From assembly GCF_000739915.1 (NCBI RefSeq), contig NZ_BBJT01000004.1, positions 620,001 through 684,000 of the forward strand: DNA of 64,000 nt. The letters are read 5' to 3'. Of the stretch, positions 8,231 through 16,137 are shown in pieces (positions within the stretch are counted from its first letter, which is position 1; each line of letters begins with the position of its first letter). Below the pieces are notes generated by a model. It ran no database searches and was not told the DNA's origin. It saw only the letters and a program-made list of their open reading frames with translations. Both the position numbers and the translations under genes were made by a program. The DNA is from Paenibacillus chitinolyticus NBRC 15660. Its GTDB lineage: Bacteria > Bacillota > Bacilli > Paenibacillales > NBRC-103111.

Positions 8231-9198
8231 TCTTCCCTCAGGCTCCTTCCCGTCATGTGAATGAACACGTCTTCCAGCGTGGCTGTCCGTGTCAGCAGAT
8301 CCGTCAGCTTCCAGCCCCGCAGCTCCGCCTCCCGGATCAGGCCGGTCAGCGACTGCTGGAGGTGGTCGGTGTACAGCACGAGGGTGTCGCGGGCAAGCTC
8401 CACCTGCTTCACGCCCTGGACCTTGCGCAGCGTGTCCGTCAGCTCCGTCCGCTCCCGCGGGGAAGCCAAATCCGCCTGGGGCAGCCGGAATTCAATCGCA
8501 TTCTCCGATTGAAGGCTGCGCACCAGGTTGGCCGGCGTATCCAGCGCGACGACCTGCCCCTTGTCGATCAGGCAGATCCGGTCGCACAGCACGTGCGCCT
8601 CGTCCATGTAATGCGTGGACAGGACGATGGTCTTGCCCTTCTCCTTCAGGCGCAGGATAATGTCCCAGAGCGTGCGCCGCGCCTGCGGGTCGAGACCCGT
8701 GGTCGGCTCGTCCAGGAACAGCACCTGCGGATCGTTGACCAGCGCGATCGCGATGGCGAGCCGCTGCTTCTGTCCGCCGGACAGGTGCTTCACGCGGTCA
8801 CCTGCTTTCTCTTCCAGCGTCATATCCGCGAGCAGCGGGCCGACAGGCACCGATTTCGGATAGAAGCTGGCGTACATCTCCACGATCTCGCGCACCTTCA
8901 GCAGATCGAACAGGGAGGTCGATTGCAGCTGAACGCCGATTACTTCCTTGACCTTGCGGAGATCCCGGATGGTGTCGTAACCCGCAATACTCGCCGTTCC
9001 CCCGTCGGGCTTGCGCAGCCCTTCCATCATTTCGATGGTCGTGGTCTTGCCCGCACCGTTGGGACCGAGCAGTCCGAACACCTCTCCCTTACGTACCTGG
9101 AAGCGCACGCCGTTTACGGCCGTGAAGCTTCCGTATGTTTTGACCAGCCCGTCCACATCAATGAGAATTTCGTCAGATAATCCGTCCGTCTGCGGCAT
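8227..9198 (-). CDS. ABC transporter ATP-binding protein (DrrA-like)
   Basis: A 323-residue ATPase partner of the following ABC-2 permease. Walker A is GPNGAGKT at 45-52, the signature LSGGQKQR lies near residue 138, and Walker B with D-loop reads VLFLDEPTTGLD. A C-terminal extension of about 90 residues after the ATPase core is typical of the DrrA/NatA drug-export group and ends in LEDVFIHMTGRSL. ATG at 9198 follows AAAAAAGGAGG. First gene of a two-gene operon. Confidence 0.92.
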   Translation of the reverse strand: MPQTDGLSDEILIDVDGLVKTYGSFTAVNGVRFQVRKGEVFGLLGPNGAGKTTTIEMMEGLRKPDGGTASIAGYDTIRDLRKVKEVIGVQLQSTSLFDLLKVREIVEMYASFYPKSVPVGPLLADMTLEEKAGDRVKHLSGGQKQRLAIAIALVNDPQVLFLDEPTTGLDPQARRTLWDIILRLKEKGKTIVLSTHYMDEAHVLCDRICLIDKGQVVALDTPANLVRSLQSENAIEFRLPQADLASPRERTELTDTLRKVQGVKQVELARDTLVLYTDHLQQSLTGLIREAELRGWKLTDLLTRTATLEDVFIHMTGRSLREE

Positions 9199-9405
9199 TC
9201 CCAGCCTCCTTTTTTCAATTTTTTATGTACGTTTAGTTCCGTCAGATACCGAACCCGGTACGAGTTTCGCGTTCATTTTCCCAAAAGGAATTCCAGCTTT
9301 TCCATTATATCACTCGATCAGGCACTTACCACAAGCCCGGGCGGGATGAAATTAAATCCCCAATGCGCTATAGTAAATGGATAGAAGATCCGAAGGAGCC
9401 AACCT

Positions 9406-10359
9406 ATGCGAAAACAGCGTCCCCCTTATAATCCCAAAACGAAAACGGCCAGGCCGGCCACTCCCAAAACGGATAAAGAACCCGCTCAATTCGAAATCGG
9501 GCAGCCGGCCGAGCTGATGAAATTTTTGCTTGAAAAGCTTGCAAGTAAAGGAAGAAATACCGTTAAGGGCATTCTATCCAGAGGCCAAGTGTCGGTGAAC
9601 GGCAAAAAAACGACCCGCCACGACCATCCTCTCCAGCCCGGCGACCGCGTTACGGTTCAGTGGAGTGTCGTTACCGAAGAGGAGAAACCGATCGGACTAC
9701 ACATCCTGCATGAAGACGAGGACCTTCTGGTTATCAATAAAGAAGCGGGCCTGCTTTCGATCTCCGGCGGAGACGAGAAAGAATTGACCGCTTATTGGCA
9801 GCTCACTGAGCATGTCCGCCGAAAAGACCCGAAGGGACGTATTTTCGTCGTCCACCGTCTGGACCGGGATACATCGGGCGTCATGCTGTTCGCCAAGAAC
9901 GAGAAAACCCAGCAGGCGCTTCAAAACGCCTGGCAGGAGGCCGTACAGGAGCGTTCCTATGTCGCGCTCGTCGAACGAAAGGTCAAGAAGCCCGAAGACA
10001 CGATCGTGTCGTGGCTGAAAGAAAGCAAAACGCTGCTGATGTATTCCAGCCCGGTTGACAACGGCGGTCAGAAGGCAGTCACGCATTATAAAGTGCTGCA
10101 GGCTTCCTCCGATTACTCCCTGCTTGAAGTTCAGCTCGAAACGGGCCGTAAAAACCAGATCCGCGTCCACATGCAGGACATCGGCCATCCGGTTGTCGGC
10201 GACAAGAAGTACGGCTCCGTGAAAAATACGATCGGCCGGCTCGGTTTACACGCCCGGGTCATCGCGTTCGAACATCCTTCCACGGGACAACCGATGAGGT
10301 TCGAGACCCAAATTCCGGGCAAGTTTCTGCGTGTTTTCGCCGGCAAGCCCACATCATAA
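9406..10359 (+). CDS. RluA-family pseudouridine synthase
   Basis: A 317-residue RNA-modifying enzyme converting uridine to pseudouridine in rRNA or tRNA. A basic N-terminal tail (residues 1-25) precedes an S4 RNA-binding domain (about 33-90, ending with QPGDRVTVQW). The catalytic domain carries VVHRLDRDTSGVMLFAKN with catalytic Asp153, and the C-terminal RKNQIRVHM and HPVVGDKKYG motifs are intact. Family knowledge does not fix the target base. The ATG follows GAAGGAGCC. It heads a run of small conserved genes on the same strand, the next only 12 bases away. Confidence 0.92.
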   Translation: MRKQRPPYNPKTKTARPATPKTDKEPAQFEIGQPAELMKFLLEKLASKGRNTVKGILSRGQVSVNGKKTTRHDHPLQPGDRVTVQWSVVTEEEKPIGLHILHEDEDLLVINKEAGLLSISGGDEKELTAYWQLTEHVRRKDPKGRIFVVHRLDRDTSGVMLFAKNEKTQQALQNAWQEAVQERSYVALVERKVKKPEDTIVSWLKESKTLLMYSSPVDNGGQKAVTHYKVLQASSDYSLLEVQLETGRKNQIRVHMQDIGHPVVGDKKYGSVKNTIGRLGLHARVIAFEHPSTGQPMRFETQIPGKFLRVFAGKPTS

Positions 10360-10371
10360 AAGGAGAATTCC

Positions 10372-10572
10372 ATGAACGGACAATCGAGAAAAAATATCCA
10401 TGCCGGACTGACCGTCGACATTGTGCTCAAGCAGGATCAGCGTACGGGCAAACGGACGCGCGGAGTCGTGAAAGATATTTTGACCAATTCGCCGAATCAC
10501 CCCCACGGCATCAAAGTCAGGCTGACGGACGGCCAGGTCGGACGGGTGCAGGAAATTGTACAAGAGCCCTGA
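10372..10572 (+). CDS. ywbE: YwbE family protein
   Basis: A 66-residue conserved protein matching B. subtilis YwbE (DUF2196), with RKNIHAGLTVDIVLKQDQRTG and TSPNHPHGIKVRLTDGQVGRV-type features. It is probably a small KOW-like beta barrel; the function is unknown. AAAAGGAG precedes the ATG by 6 bases and the gene starts 12 bases after the pseudouridine synthase, so the two are likely co-transcribed. Confidence 0.85.
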   Translation: MNGQSRKNIHAGLTVDIVLKQDQRTGKRTRGVVKDILTNSPNHPHGIKVRLTDGQVGRVQEIVQEP

Positions 10573-10638
10573 AACCCTATTGTAAAGCGGCCTGAAAACC
10601 AATAAACTAAAAGTAATGAACGCAGTGAGGTGATACGA

Positions 10639-10866
10639 ATGTCAGAGAATCAACAGACACCGCAATCCGCAGAAACACAACCGGTCGAAGGCGCCGAACC
10701 GCGCAAAGTTTCGCTCGCGGAAGCCATGAAACAGAAAATGGCCCAGAAGAAAGCGGCGCAAGCCCAGGCCAACTCCCAGCAGAAGCACCAGGTAACCGGC
10801 AATCAGATGATGAAAAGCCAGCAGACCAAGAAACAAAACAATCAAAGAAGACGTATGGGTGTCTAA
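10639..10866 (+). CDS. Small Gln/Lys-rich hypothetical protein
   Basis: A 75-residue hydrophilic protein, rich in Gln, Lys, Ala and Asn, with a central KVSLAEAMKQKMAQKK helix and a basic end (NNQRRRMGV). I do not recognise a family. The ATG at 10639 is preferred over an in-frame GTG three codons upstream because GAGGTG is correctly spaced for the ATG. A terminator follows. Its low complexity suggests a disordered, perhaps nucleic-acid-binding, protein; that is inference. Confidence 0.65.
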   Translation: MSENQQTPQSAETQPVEGAEPRKVSLAEAMKQKMAQKKAAQAQANSQQKHQVTGNQMMKSQQTKKQNNQRRRMGV

Positions 10867-10891
10867 CCTTTGAACGTCATAAGCAGTAGGC

Positions 10892-10928
10892 AAAGACATG
10901 AGGGTTCCGCTTCATGTCTTTATTTTTG
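10892..10928 (+). terminator. Intrinsic terminator
   Basis: AAAGACATGA pairs with TCATGTCTTT around GGGTTCCGCT, then a T-rich tail. It ends the RluA/ywbE group. Confidence 0.85.
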
Positions 10929-10991
10929 CAGGAATCGGCAGTAAATCCGTCTAAACTCCCGCTTCAACATACTTGAAGGAGGCGTTTACCT

Positions 10992-11384
10992 ATGAGTTTT
11001 CTCGACAGTCTGGTAGAGCAGCGTATCCAGGAAGCGATTCGCAACGGCGATTTCGACAATCTGCCCGGCAAAGGCAAACCGCTCGTTCTCGAAGATTGGT
11101 CCGCTGTTCCCGAAGAGCTGCGGTTGTCCTATAAAATCATGAAAAATTCAGGATTCCTTCCCGAAGAAATGCAGCTCCGCAAAGACATGATCACACTGGA
11201 GGAACTCCTTGCATGCTGTCATGACGAGGAGGAACGCGGCAAGCTGAAGAAAACGCTCAACGCCAAGAAACTTCGCTTCAATATGTTAATGGAAGAGCGG
11301 AGCATGAACCTCTCACCCGCACTTGCCCGGTATCGGGACCGGATCGAAACGAAGTTGTCCGCAGAACCGGATAAACCGAAATGA
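10992..11384 (+). CDS. DUF1992 (DnaJ-like domain) family protein
   Basis: A 130-residue conserved protein of the DUF1992 family, annotated elsewhere as 'DnaJ family domain-containing'. The N-terminus SFLDSLVEQRIQEAIRNGDF and the LPGKGKPLVLED motif are diagnostic. The rest is predicted helical, with many charged residues. Its role is unknown. The ATG follows GAAGGAGGCG. The stop overlaps the next gene's ATG by four bases, indicating translational coupling to the cupin protein. Confidence 0.85.
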   Translation: MSFLDSLVEQRIQEAIRNGDFDNLPGKGKPLVLEDWSAVPEELRLSYKIMKNSGFLPEEMQLRKDMITLEELLACCHDEEERGKLKKTLNAKKLRFNMLMEERSMNLSPALARYRDRIETKLSAEPDKPK

Positions 11385-11734
11385 ACCTGACTACTCAAAA
11401 TTTGCTTGAACTTACCCGGGACATCCAAGAGCGGCACGTCAACTTCGCCGTTGCGGACGTAAACTCGCATGTGCTCCGCATCGCGGTCATGACCGGCAAT
11501 TACCGCTGGCATTTTCATCCCGATTCGGATGAACTGTTTATGGTGCTTGAAGGAGAACTCTTCATAGACATCGAGGACGGAACGACTGCCTCGCTGAAAG
11601 CGAACGACACGCTTACGATTCCGGCGGGCACGATCCACCGGACGAGGGCGGACGTGCGCACCGTCAATCTCTGCTTCGAAGGCAAAGAAGCGGAAACGAT
11701 TTTCGTGGACGAGCCTGCGGGACAGGCAAAATAA
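11381..11734 (+). CDS. Cupin domain-containing protein
   Basis: A 117-residue single-domain cupin. Metal-ligand motifs are present: WHFHPDSDELFMVLEGE (cupin motif 1, His/His/Glu) and PAGTIHRTRA (motif 2, His). Cupins of this size bind a divalent metal and may be isomerases, dioxygenases or sensors; the substrate is unknown. It is translationally coupled to the DUF1992 gene and followed at once by a very strong terminator. Confidence 0.85.
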   Translation: MNLTTQNLLELTRDIQERHVNFAVADVNSHVLRIAVMTGNYRWHFHPDSDELFMVLEGELFIDIEDGTTASLKANDTLTIPAGTIHRTRADVRTVNLCFEGKEAETIFVDEPAGQAK

Positions 11735-11772
11735 AACGAGCTCTGCAGAATAGGCTGCAGAGCTCGTTTTAT
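11733..11772 (+). terminator. Strong intrinsic terminator after cupin gene
   Basis: A perfect 16-bp stem, AAAACGAGCTCTGCAG with its complement, around a 6-base loop and ending in a T run. It can act in both directions. Confidence 0.92.
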
Positions 11773-11888
11773 TTCTTCCTCCAATTTGGCCTTGGGCGAG
11801 TCGGAAGTTGCCCGGTTCAAATGGGCCCAGTAAAGGAGCAAGGGTCATCCAAAGGGAATGTTGCACTCCTGTAAAGTAGAGAGAACGT

Positions 11889-12722
11889 TTAGCTCAGCCG
11901 AAAACCGCCCTCCGAATGGAGGATCTGGCCCGTGATCCACTCCGCTTCTTCGCCCGCGAGAAACGAGATAAGCCGGGCGGCGTCTTCCGGTTTGCCGATC
12001 CGGCCAAACGGGGACTGATCTGCGAGCCCGTTCCGGAGTTCTTCCGTCATCCAGCCGGTGTCGGTAGGACCGGGATTGACCGCGTTGACGGTAATCCCTT
12101 TCGGAGCCAGCTCGGCAGCCAATGTGACGGTCATCGCTTCGACAGCGGCCTTCGTAGCCGCATAAGCGATCTCTCCCCGCATCGGACCCAAAGACTGGCC
12201 GGATGTCAGGTTAATAATCCGGCCGCCCGATCCCCGGTTAAAGCGGCGGCCGAATTCCACGCTGAGCAGGGCGGTGCCCCTCATGTTCACGGCGTAATGG
12301 GCATCCAGAGTCGCCGCATCAAGCTTCTCGTACCCGTCATTTACCGAGTAGGCCGCATTATTGACGAGGACTGACGGAAACCCGAGCCGTTTCTCCGTTT
12401 CATCCACAATTCGCATCGCCGCTTCCGGATCGGACTGGTCGATCTCCAGTCTTTCGCAGCGGATTCCCGATTCGGCCAGCTCCCGCAGAATCGCGTCAGG
12501 CCCTTCTTCATCCGCTCCCCACGGCATTCCCTTATCGAATGCGGTCCAGGATGTGAACATCACATCCATTCCTTTGGCCGCCAGCGCCCGGCATATCGCG
12601 GCGCCGATACCGATCCGGCGGGAAACTCCCGTTACGATGGCAACAGGAGCACGGCCTTCTTTAGCGCGTTCAACAGCCTTATTTGCCGAATCCGGCCTAT
12701 TTCCGTGCATGAGTACCTCCAT
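11889..12722 (-). CDS. Short-chain dehydrogenase/reductase (SDR)
   Basis: A 277-residue classical SDR oxidoreductase. The cofactor motif reads TGVSRRIGIG (about residues 31-40), NNAAY is the structural motif, a Ser sits in NLTSGQS, and YAATK gives the Tyr-xxx-Lys pair. The C-terminal ITGQILHSEGG is typical of 3-oxoacyl-ACP reductase-like SDRs. The substrate is undetermined. Two starts are possible: the ATG at 12722 with AGGAGG only 3 bases away, or the ATG at 12710 with GGAGGT at better spacing. A small palindrome upstream may be its operator. Confidence 0.82.
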   Translation of the reverse strand: MEVLMHGNRPDSANKAVERAKEGRAPVAIVTGVSRRIGIGAAICRALAAKGMDVMFTSWTAFDKGMPWGADEEGPDAILRELAESGIRCERLEIDQSDPEAAMRIVDETEKRLGFPSVLVNNAAYSVNDGYEKLDAATLDAHYAVNMRGTALLSVEFGRRFNRGSGGRIINLTSGQSLGPMRGEIAYAATKAAVEAMTVTLAAELAPKGITVNAVNPGPTDTGWMTEELRNGLADQSPFGRIGKPEDAARLISFLAGEEAEWITGQILHSEGGFRLS

Positions 12723-12732
12723 CCGCCTCCTG

Positions 12733-12746
12733 CTAACGTTGGTTAG
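12733..12746. promoter_or_regulatory. Putative operator upstream of SDR gene
   Basis: CTAAC-GTTG-GTTAG is a perfect 5-bp inverted repeat next to the SDR ribosome site. TetR-type regulators often use such sites; no regulator gene lies beside it. Confidence 0.3.
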
Positions 12747-12833
12747 TGAGGCTTTTTGTTACTTTCAGTATAAAACGGCATCACGATCCCCTGTACAGAT
12801 TGTTCGATTATAAAGGAAATTTCCACCGCTCCC

Positions 12834-12862
12834 TTACACGGGCGTGGCAAATGCGTTATAAT
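12834..12862 (+). promoter_or_regulatory. Promoter of the queCDE transcript
   Basis: A perfect TATAAT at 12857-12862 with a weak TTACAC 17 bases upstream. Transcription from here would include the preQ1 riboswitch, which begins about 70-90 bases downstream. Confidence 0.6.
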
Positions 12863-12936
12863 GAGACGGTTCCGATGCGCGGCACGGCTTGGAACGGAAC
12901 GATGAAGGTGCCGGATTCATAACCCAATAAGAAAAT

Positions 12937-13060
12937 CCATATGCCCCACGCATATGGGAGAGGTTCGCGAACTCCCTCTATAAAAAACTAAGGAAAAACA
13001 ATATCCCTGGATATTCGGGCACACCTGCTTACAAAGCGGACGTTAGATGTGCGTTTTTTT
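12937..13060 (+). ncRNA. preQ1-I riboswitch with terminator platform
   Basis: The aptamer at 12959-12993 has the preQ1-I features: AGAGGTTC, a loop, CCCTCTA closing P1, and the A-rich TAAAAAACTAAGG tail that folds into the pseudoknot and binds preQ1. A small hairpin (CCATATG/CATATGG, 12937-12957) lies directly 5'. Downstream, a GCACAC...GTGTGC-like stem containing CTGCTT/AAGCGG ends in seven T residues (13054-13060), a transcription terminator used when preQ1 is abundant. It precedes queC by 134 bases, so queuosine precursor synthesis is repressed by its product. Confidence 0.93.
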
Positions 13061-13194
13061 GACGTTCACTTCCGGTTCGCTTTATGATTGCGCTGCGTCC
13101 TTCCTTGAGGCATTGTTTTTGTTTTGTTTAAAATGACGGATCAAGAACTCTCTCCATCACCTATTTTTTTTATTTAAAAGGAGACGGAAGAGCG

Positions 13195-13860
13195 ATGAAA
13201 CAAGAAAAAGCGGTTGTCGTATTCAGCGGCGGACAAGACAGCACAACGTGCCTGTTCTGGACCCTGAAGCATTTTGGCGAGGTGGAAACACTCACGTTCG
13301 ATTACGGACAGCGCCATAAACTCGAAATCGAGTGCGCGGCCCGGATTGCACGCGAGCTCGGCGTAAAAAACACCGTACTGGATATGAGCCTGCTGAACCA
13401 GCTCGCACCCAATGCGTTGACGCGCGGCGATATCGAGATTGAAGAAAAAGAAGGCGAGCTTCCTTCCACGTTCGTAGAGGGACGCAACCTGCTGTTTCTT
13501 TCTTTTGCAGGCGTATACGCCAAAGTGGCCGGGTCCAGACACCTTGTTACCGGCGTGTGCGAGACGGATTTCAGCGGCTACCCGGACTGCCGGGACGCTT
13601 TCGTAAAATCCCTTAACGTGACCCTGAACTTATCCATGGATTATCCATTCGTTATCCATACGCCGCTGATGTGGCTGAATAAAGCGGAAACGTGGAAGCT
13701 TTCCGACGAGCTGGGCGCTTTCGATTTTGTGCGCACCAAGACGCTTACATGCTATAACGGCATCGTCGGGGACGGCTGCGGCGAGTGCCCGGCATGCAAG
13801 CTCCGTTCGGCCGGTCTGCAGAACTATCTTCTGGAGCGCGAAGGAGCCGATGCCCGATGA
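13195..13860 (+). CDS. queC: 7-cyano-7-deazaguanine synthase
   Basis: A 221-residue ATP-dependent enzyme converting 7-carboxy-7-deazaguanine and ammonia to preQ0 in queuosine synthesis. The PP-loop motif FSGGQDS is at residues 10-16. [10 protein letters not shown] and the EGRN segment are conserved, and four cysteines (186, 195, 198, 201) form the zinc site. The ATG follows AAAGGAGACG. Its stop overlaps the queD start (ATGA). Expression is controlled by the preQ1 riboswitch upstream. Confidence 0.96.
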   Translation: MKQEKAVVVFSGGQDSTTCLFWTLKHFGEVETLTFDYGQRHKLEIECAARIARELGVKNTVLDMSLLNQLAPNALTRGDIEIEEKEGELPSTFVEGRNLLFLSFAGVYAKVAGSRHLVTGVCETDFSGYPDCRDAFVKSLNVTLNLSMDYPFVIHTPLMWLNKAETWKLSDELGAFDFVRTKTLTCYNGIVGDGCGECPACKLRSAGLQNYLLEREGADAR

Positions 13861-14345
13861 AGGCGCCAGGCGAATTCCGCATCGTAGAGAACCTTCAGCA
13901 GTACGGGCAGGACATCCGGCACGAACAGCTCCGTTACCATACCAAACGCGTCCTCGTATCCAAAGAATTTACGTTCGATGCGGCGCATCATCTTCACGCC
14001 TACGAGGGCAAGTGCAAAAACCTTCACGGCCATACGTACAAAGCCGTTTACGGAATTAGCGGCTATGTCAACGAGATCGGCCTCACGCTTGATTTCGGAG
14101 AGATCAAAGACATCTGGAAAGCCCGGATCGAGCCTTATCTCGATCACCGGTATTTGAACGAGACGCTCCCGCCCATGAACACCACCGCCGAGAATATGGT
14201 CGTCTGGCTGTACGAACAGATGGAGACGGCTTTGCAGTCGGATGAAATGCAGGCGAAAGCCCGGGGCGGACGGGTCGAATTCGTCCGTCTGTACGAGACG
14301 CCGACGAGTTACGCCGAAGCAAGACGGGAGTGGATGTCCGAATGA
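13857..14345 (+). CDS. queD: 6-carboxytetrahydropterin synthase
   Basis: A 162-residue QueD. It converts dihydroneopterin triphosphate to 6-carboxytetrahydropterin, the first dedicated step after GTP cyclohydrolase. The zinc and catalytic motifs are seen: FDAAHHL (His44/His45), Cys53 in GKCKNLHGH, and HGH at 58-60. An N-terminal extension of about 33 residues precedes the usual start. The chosen ATG overlaps the queC stop by four bases, and the stop overlaps the queE start by four bases, giving a tightly coupled cassette. Confidence 0.95.
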   Translation: MKAPGEFRIVENLQQYGQDIRHEQLRYHTKRVLVSKEFTFDAAHHLHAYEGKCKNLHGHTYKAVYGISGYVNEIGLTLDFGEIKDIWKARIEPYLDHRYLNETLPPMNTTAENMVVWLYEQMETALQSDEMQAKARGGRVEFVRLYETPTSYAEARREWMSE

Positions 14346-15169
14346 GCGCAAGCCAAACAAATGCGGCGGTCCCGTCCCCTCCGCGGACTTTGCCTGCAGC
14401 GGGCAAAACGGCGGCTGCCGCCGTGTCCCCTTCGGGCACAGCGGCAGCGGGTGAAGCAACCATCCCCGTGCTCGAAATCTTCGGCCCGACCGTCCAGGGC
14501 GAGGGCATGGTCATCGGGCGCAAGACGATGTTCGTGCGCACCGCCGGCTGCGATTACCGCTGCTCCTGGTGCGATTCCGCGTTTACGTGGGACGGATCGG
14601 GCGCAGCCGATATCCGTCCGCTCACCGCGGAAGCGGTATGGGAGGAGCTCGTCCGCACCGGCGGCTCCCGCTTCTCCCACGTGACCTTGTCGGGCGGCAA
14701 TCCCGCCCTTCTGCGCAGCCTGGGCCCGCTCGTGAAGCTGCTGCGGGCCCAAGGCATCCGCACCGCCGTCGAGACGCAGGGCTCCCGCTGGCAGGACTGG
14801 CTGACCGAGATCGACGAGGTCACGCTCTCTCCCAAGCCGCCAAGCTCCGGCATGGAGACGGACTTCGCCAAGCTGGACGATATCGTCCGGCGGCTGAACC
14901 CGGACGGCGTCAGTCTCAAGGTGGTCGTGTTCGACGAACGCGATTTCGCGTTCGCCCGGGAAGTCCACCGCCGCTACCCTGCCGTCCCGTTCTACCTGCA
15001 GGCGGGCAATGAGGACGTCCGTCTCGCGGACGACGACCTGCTTCGCGGGCAGCTGCTGCGCAAATACGAGTGGCTCGTTGACCTGACGATGGCGTCCGAG
15101 GATTTGAACGACGTGCGCGTGCTGCCACAGCTTCACGCCCTGCTGTGGGGCAACAAGCGGGGCGTCTGA
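14342..15169 (+). CDS. queE: 7-carboxy-7-deazaguanine synthase (radical SAM)
   Basis: A 275-residue radical SAM enzyme making 7-carboxy-7-deazaguanine from carboxytetrahydropterin. Cys70, Cys74 and Cys77 form the CxxxCxxC iron-sulfur site within AGCDYRCSWCDSAFTW. FGPTVQGEG is the family's substrate-binding start and LSGGNPALL follows. The first 38 residues are an Ala/Pro/Ser/Thr-rich extension not usual in QueE. The ATG is fixed by ATGA overlap with queD. The last cistron of the coupled group; queF follows after a gap. Confidence 0.94.
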   Translation: MSASQTNAAVPSPPRTLPAAGKTAAAAVSPSGTAAAGEATIPVLEIFGPTVQGEGMVIGRKTMFVRTAGCDYRCSWCDSAFTWDGSGAADIRPLTAEAVWEELVRTGGSRFSHVTLSGGNPALLRSLGPLVKLLRAQGIRTAVETQGSRWQDWLTEIDEVTLSPKPPSSGMETDFAKLDDIVRRLNPDGVSLKVVVFDERDFAFAREVHRRYPAVPFYLQAGNEDVRLADDDLLRGQLLRKYEWLVDLTMASEDLNDVRVLPQLHALLWGNKRGV

Positions 15170-15216
15170 TCCCCGCGGACGGCAGCGGACCGCAGCAGAC
15201 CGCAGGGCCGGACCCC

Positions 15217-15257
15217 GCATCTGTCTAAGGCGGTCTAACCGCCCGAAAAACAGATGC
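15217..15257. repeat. Hairpin-forming inverted repeat after queE
   Basis: GCATCTGT (15217-15224) pairs with ACAGATGC (15250-15257), with an inner GGCGG/CCGCC stem. It lacks a T tract, so it is not a classical terminator. It may stabilise the queCDE 3' end or mark a mobile repeat. Confidence 0.5.
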
Positions 15258-15278
15258 TACGACATGCTGCCTGGCAGC

Positions 15279-15331
15279 CTTGCTTTTTCCGTACCGCGCG
15301 AAGCTCACAGCGCGGTGCCCGGCGCATCCTG
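15279..15331 (-). repeat. Dispersed intergenic repeat, copy B
   Basis: Read on the minus strand it contains GGGCACCGCGCT, GAGCTTCGCGC and GGTACGGAAA, matching copy A at 3639-3695 with few differences. Confidence 0.5.
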
Positions 15332-15422
15332 CTTTTAGACAGCATAGCAGCCTGCCTTCCTGCAGCTCTACCTATCATGCAGTCACCCGCAACTTTCACA
15401 AATCAAAACCGGAGGTGCCTTT

Positions 15423-15917
15423 ATGGCCGGAAGAAACCAGGAAGAACTTGATCTCACCCTACTGGGCAACCAGCAGACACAATATCCGTTTAATTATGCG
15501 CCGCAAGTGCTTGAATCGTTTGATAACAAACACCCTTACCGCGATTATTTCGTCAAATTCAACTGTCCCGAGTTTACGAGCCTGTGCCCGATCACGGGAC
15601 AGCCCGATTTTGCCACCATTTATATCAGCTATATGCCGGACGCCAAAATGGTCGAAAGCAAATCGCTCAAACTGTACCTGTTCAGCTTCCGCAATCACGG
15701 CGATTTCCATGAGGACTGCATGAACATCATTATGAACGATCTGATCAAGCTCATGGACCCGAAATACATCGAGGTCTGGGGCAAATTCACCCCGCGGGGC
15801 GGGATCTCCATCGATCCTTACTGCAATTACGGCCGTCCCGGAACCAAGTACGAACAGATGGCGGAGCACCGCCTGATGAACCACGACCTTTATCCGGAAA
15901 AGGTTGATAACCGCTAA
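15423..15917 (+). CDS. queF: NADPH-dependent 7-cyano-7-deazaguanine reductase
   Basis: A 164-residue type I QueF reducing preQ0 to preQ1, the step after QueC. Catalytic Cys55 and Asp62 lie in [11 protein letters not shown], with the QueF motif [20 protein letters not shown] following. The ATG follows CCGGAGGTG. It is 253 bases downstream of queE with a repeat in between, so it may be on its own transcript or read through; no separate riboswitch was seen. A terminator follows. Confidence 0.96.
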   Translation: MAGRNQEELDLTLLGNQQTQYPFNYAPQVLESFDNKHPYRDYFVKFNCPEFTSLCPITGQPDFATIYISYMPDAKMVESKSLKLYLFSFRNHGDFHEDCMNIIMNDLIKLMDPKYIEVWGKFTPRGGISIDPYCNYGRPGTKYEQMAEHRLMNHDLYPEKVDNR

Positions 15918-16019
15918 GCCGCCGACTTCATTTAACCGGCTGTAAACAGCTTAGCCCATGCCCGCTCCTGACCGAAAATGAGTTCCGTTATTTTCAATAT
16001 ATCGCCCGGCGATATGCCT

Positions 16020-16044
16020 AAAGACCCCTTGAGGGTCTTTTTTT
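16020..16044 (+). terminator. Intrinsic terminator after queF
   Basis: AAAGACCC/GGGTCTTT stem, 5-base loop, seven-T tail. Confidence 0.9.
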
Positions 16045-16068
16045 ATGCCGATGGAATGCCGATAACTT

Positions 16069-16077
16069 TGGTATACT
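16069..16077 (+). promoter_or_regulatory. Extended -10 promoter of histidine kinase gene
   Basis: TGGTATACT combines the TG extension with a TATACT -10. No good -35 is visible. It lies 60 bases upstream of the kinase start. Confidence 0.45.
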
Positions 16078-16137
16078 AGGAAAGATCATCTAATTGGAGC
16101 TGAGTTGAAGGACTTTCGAAATGGGAAAGGAAGAGGA

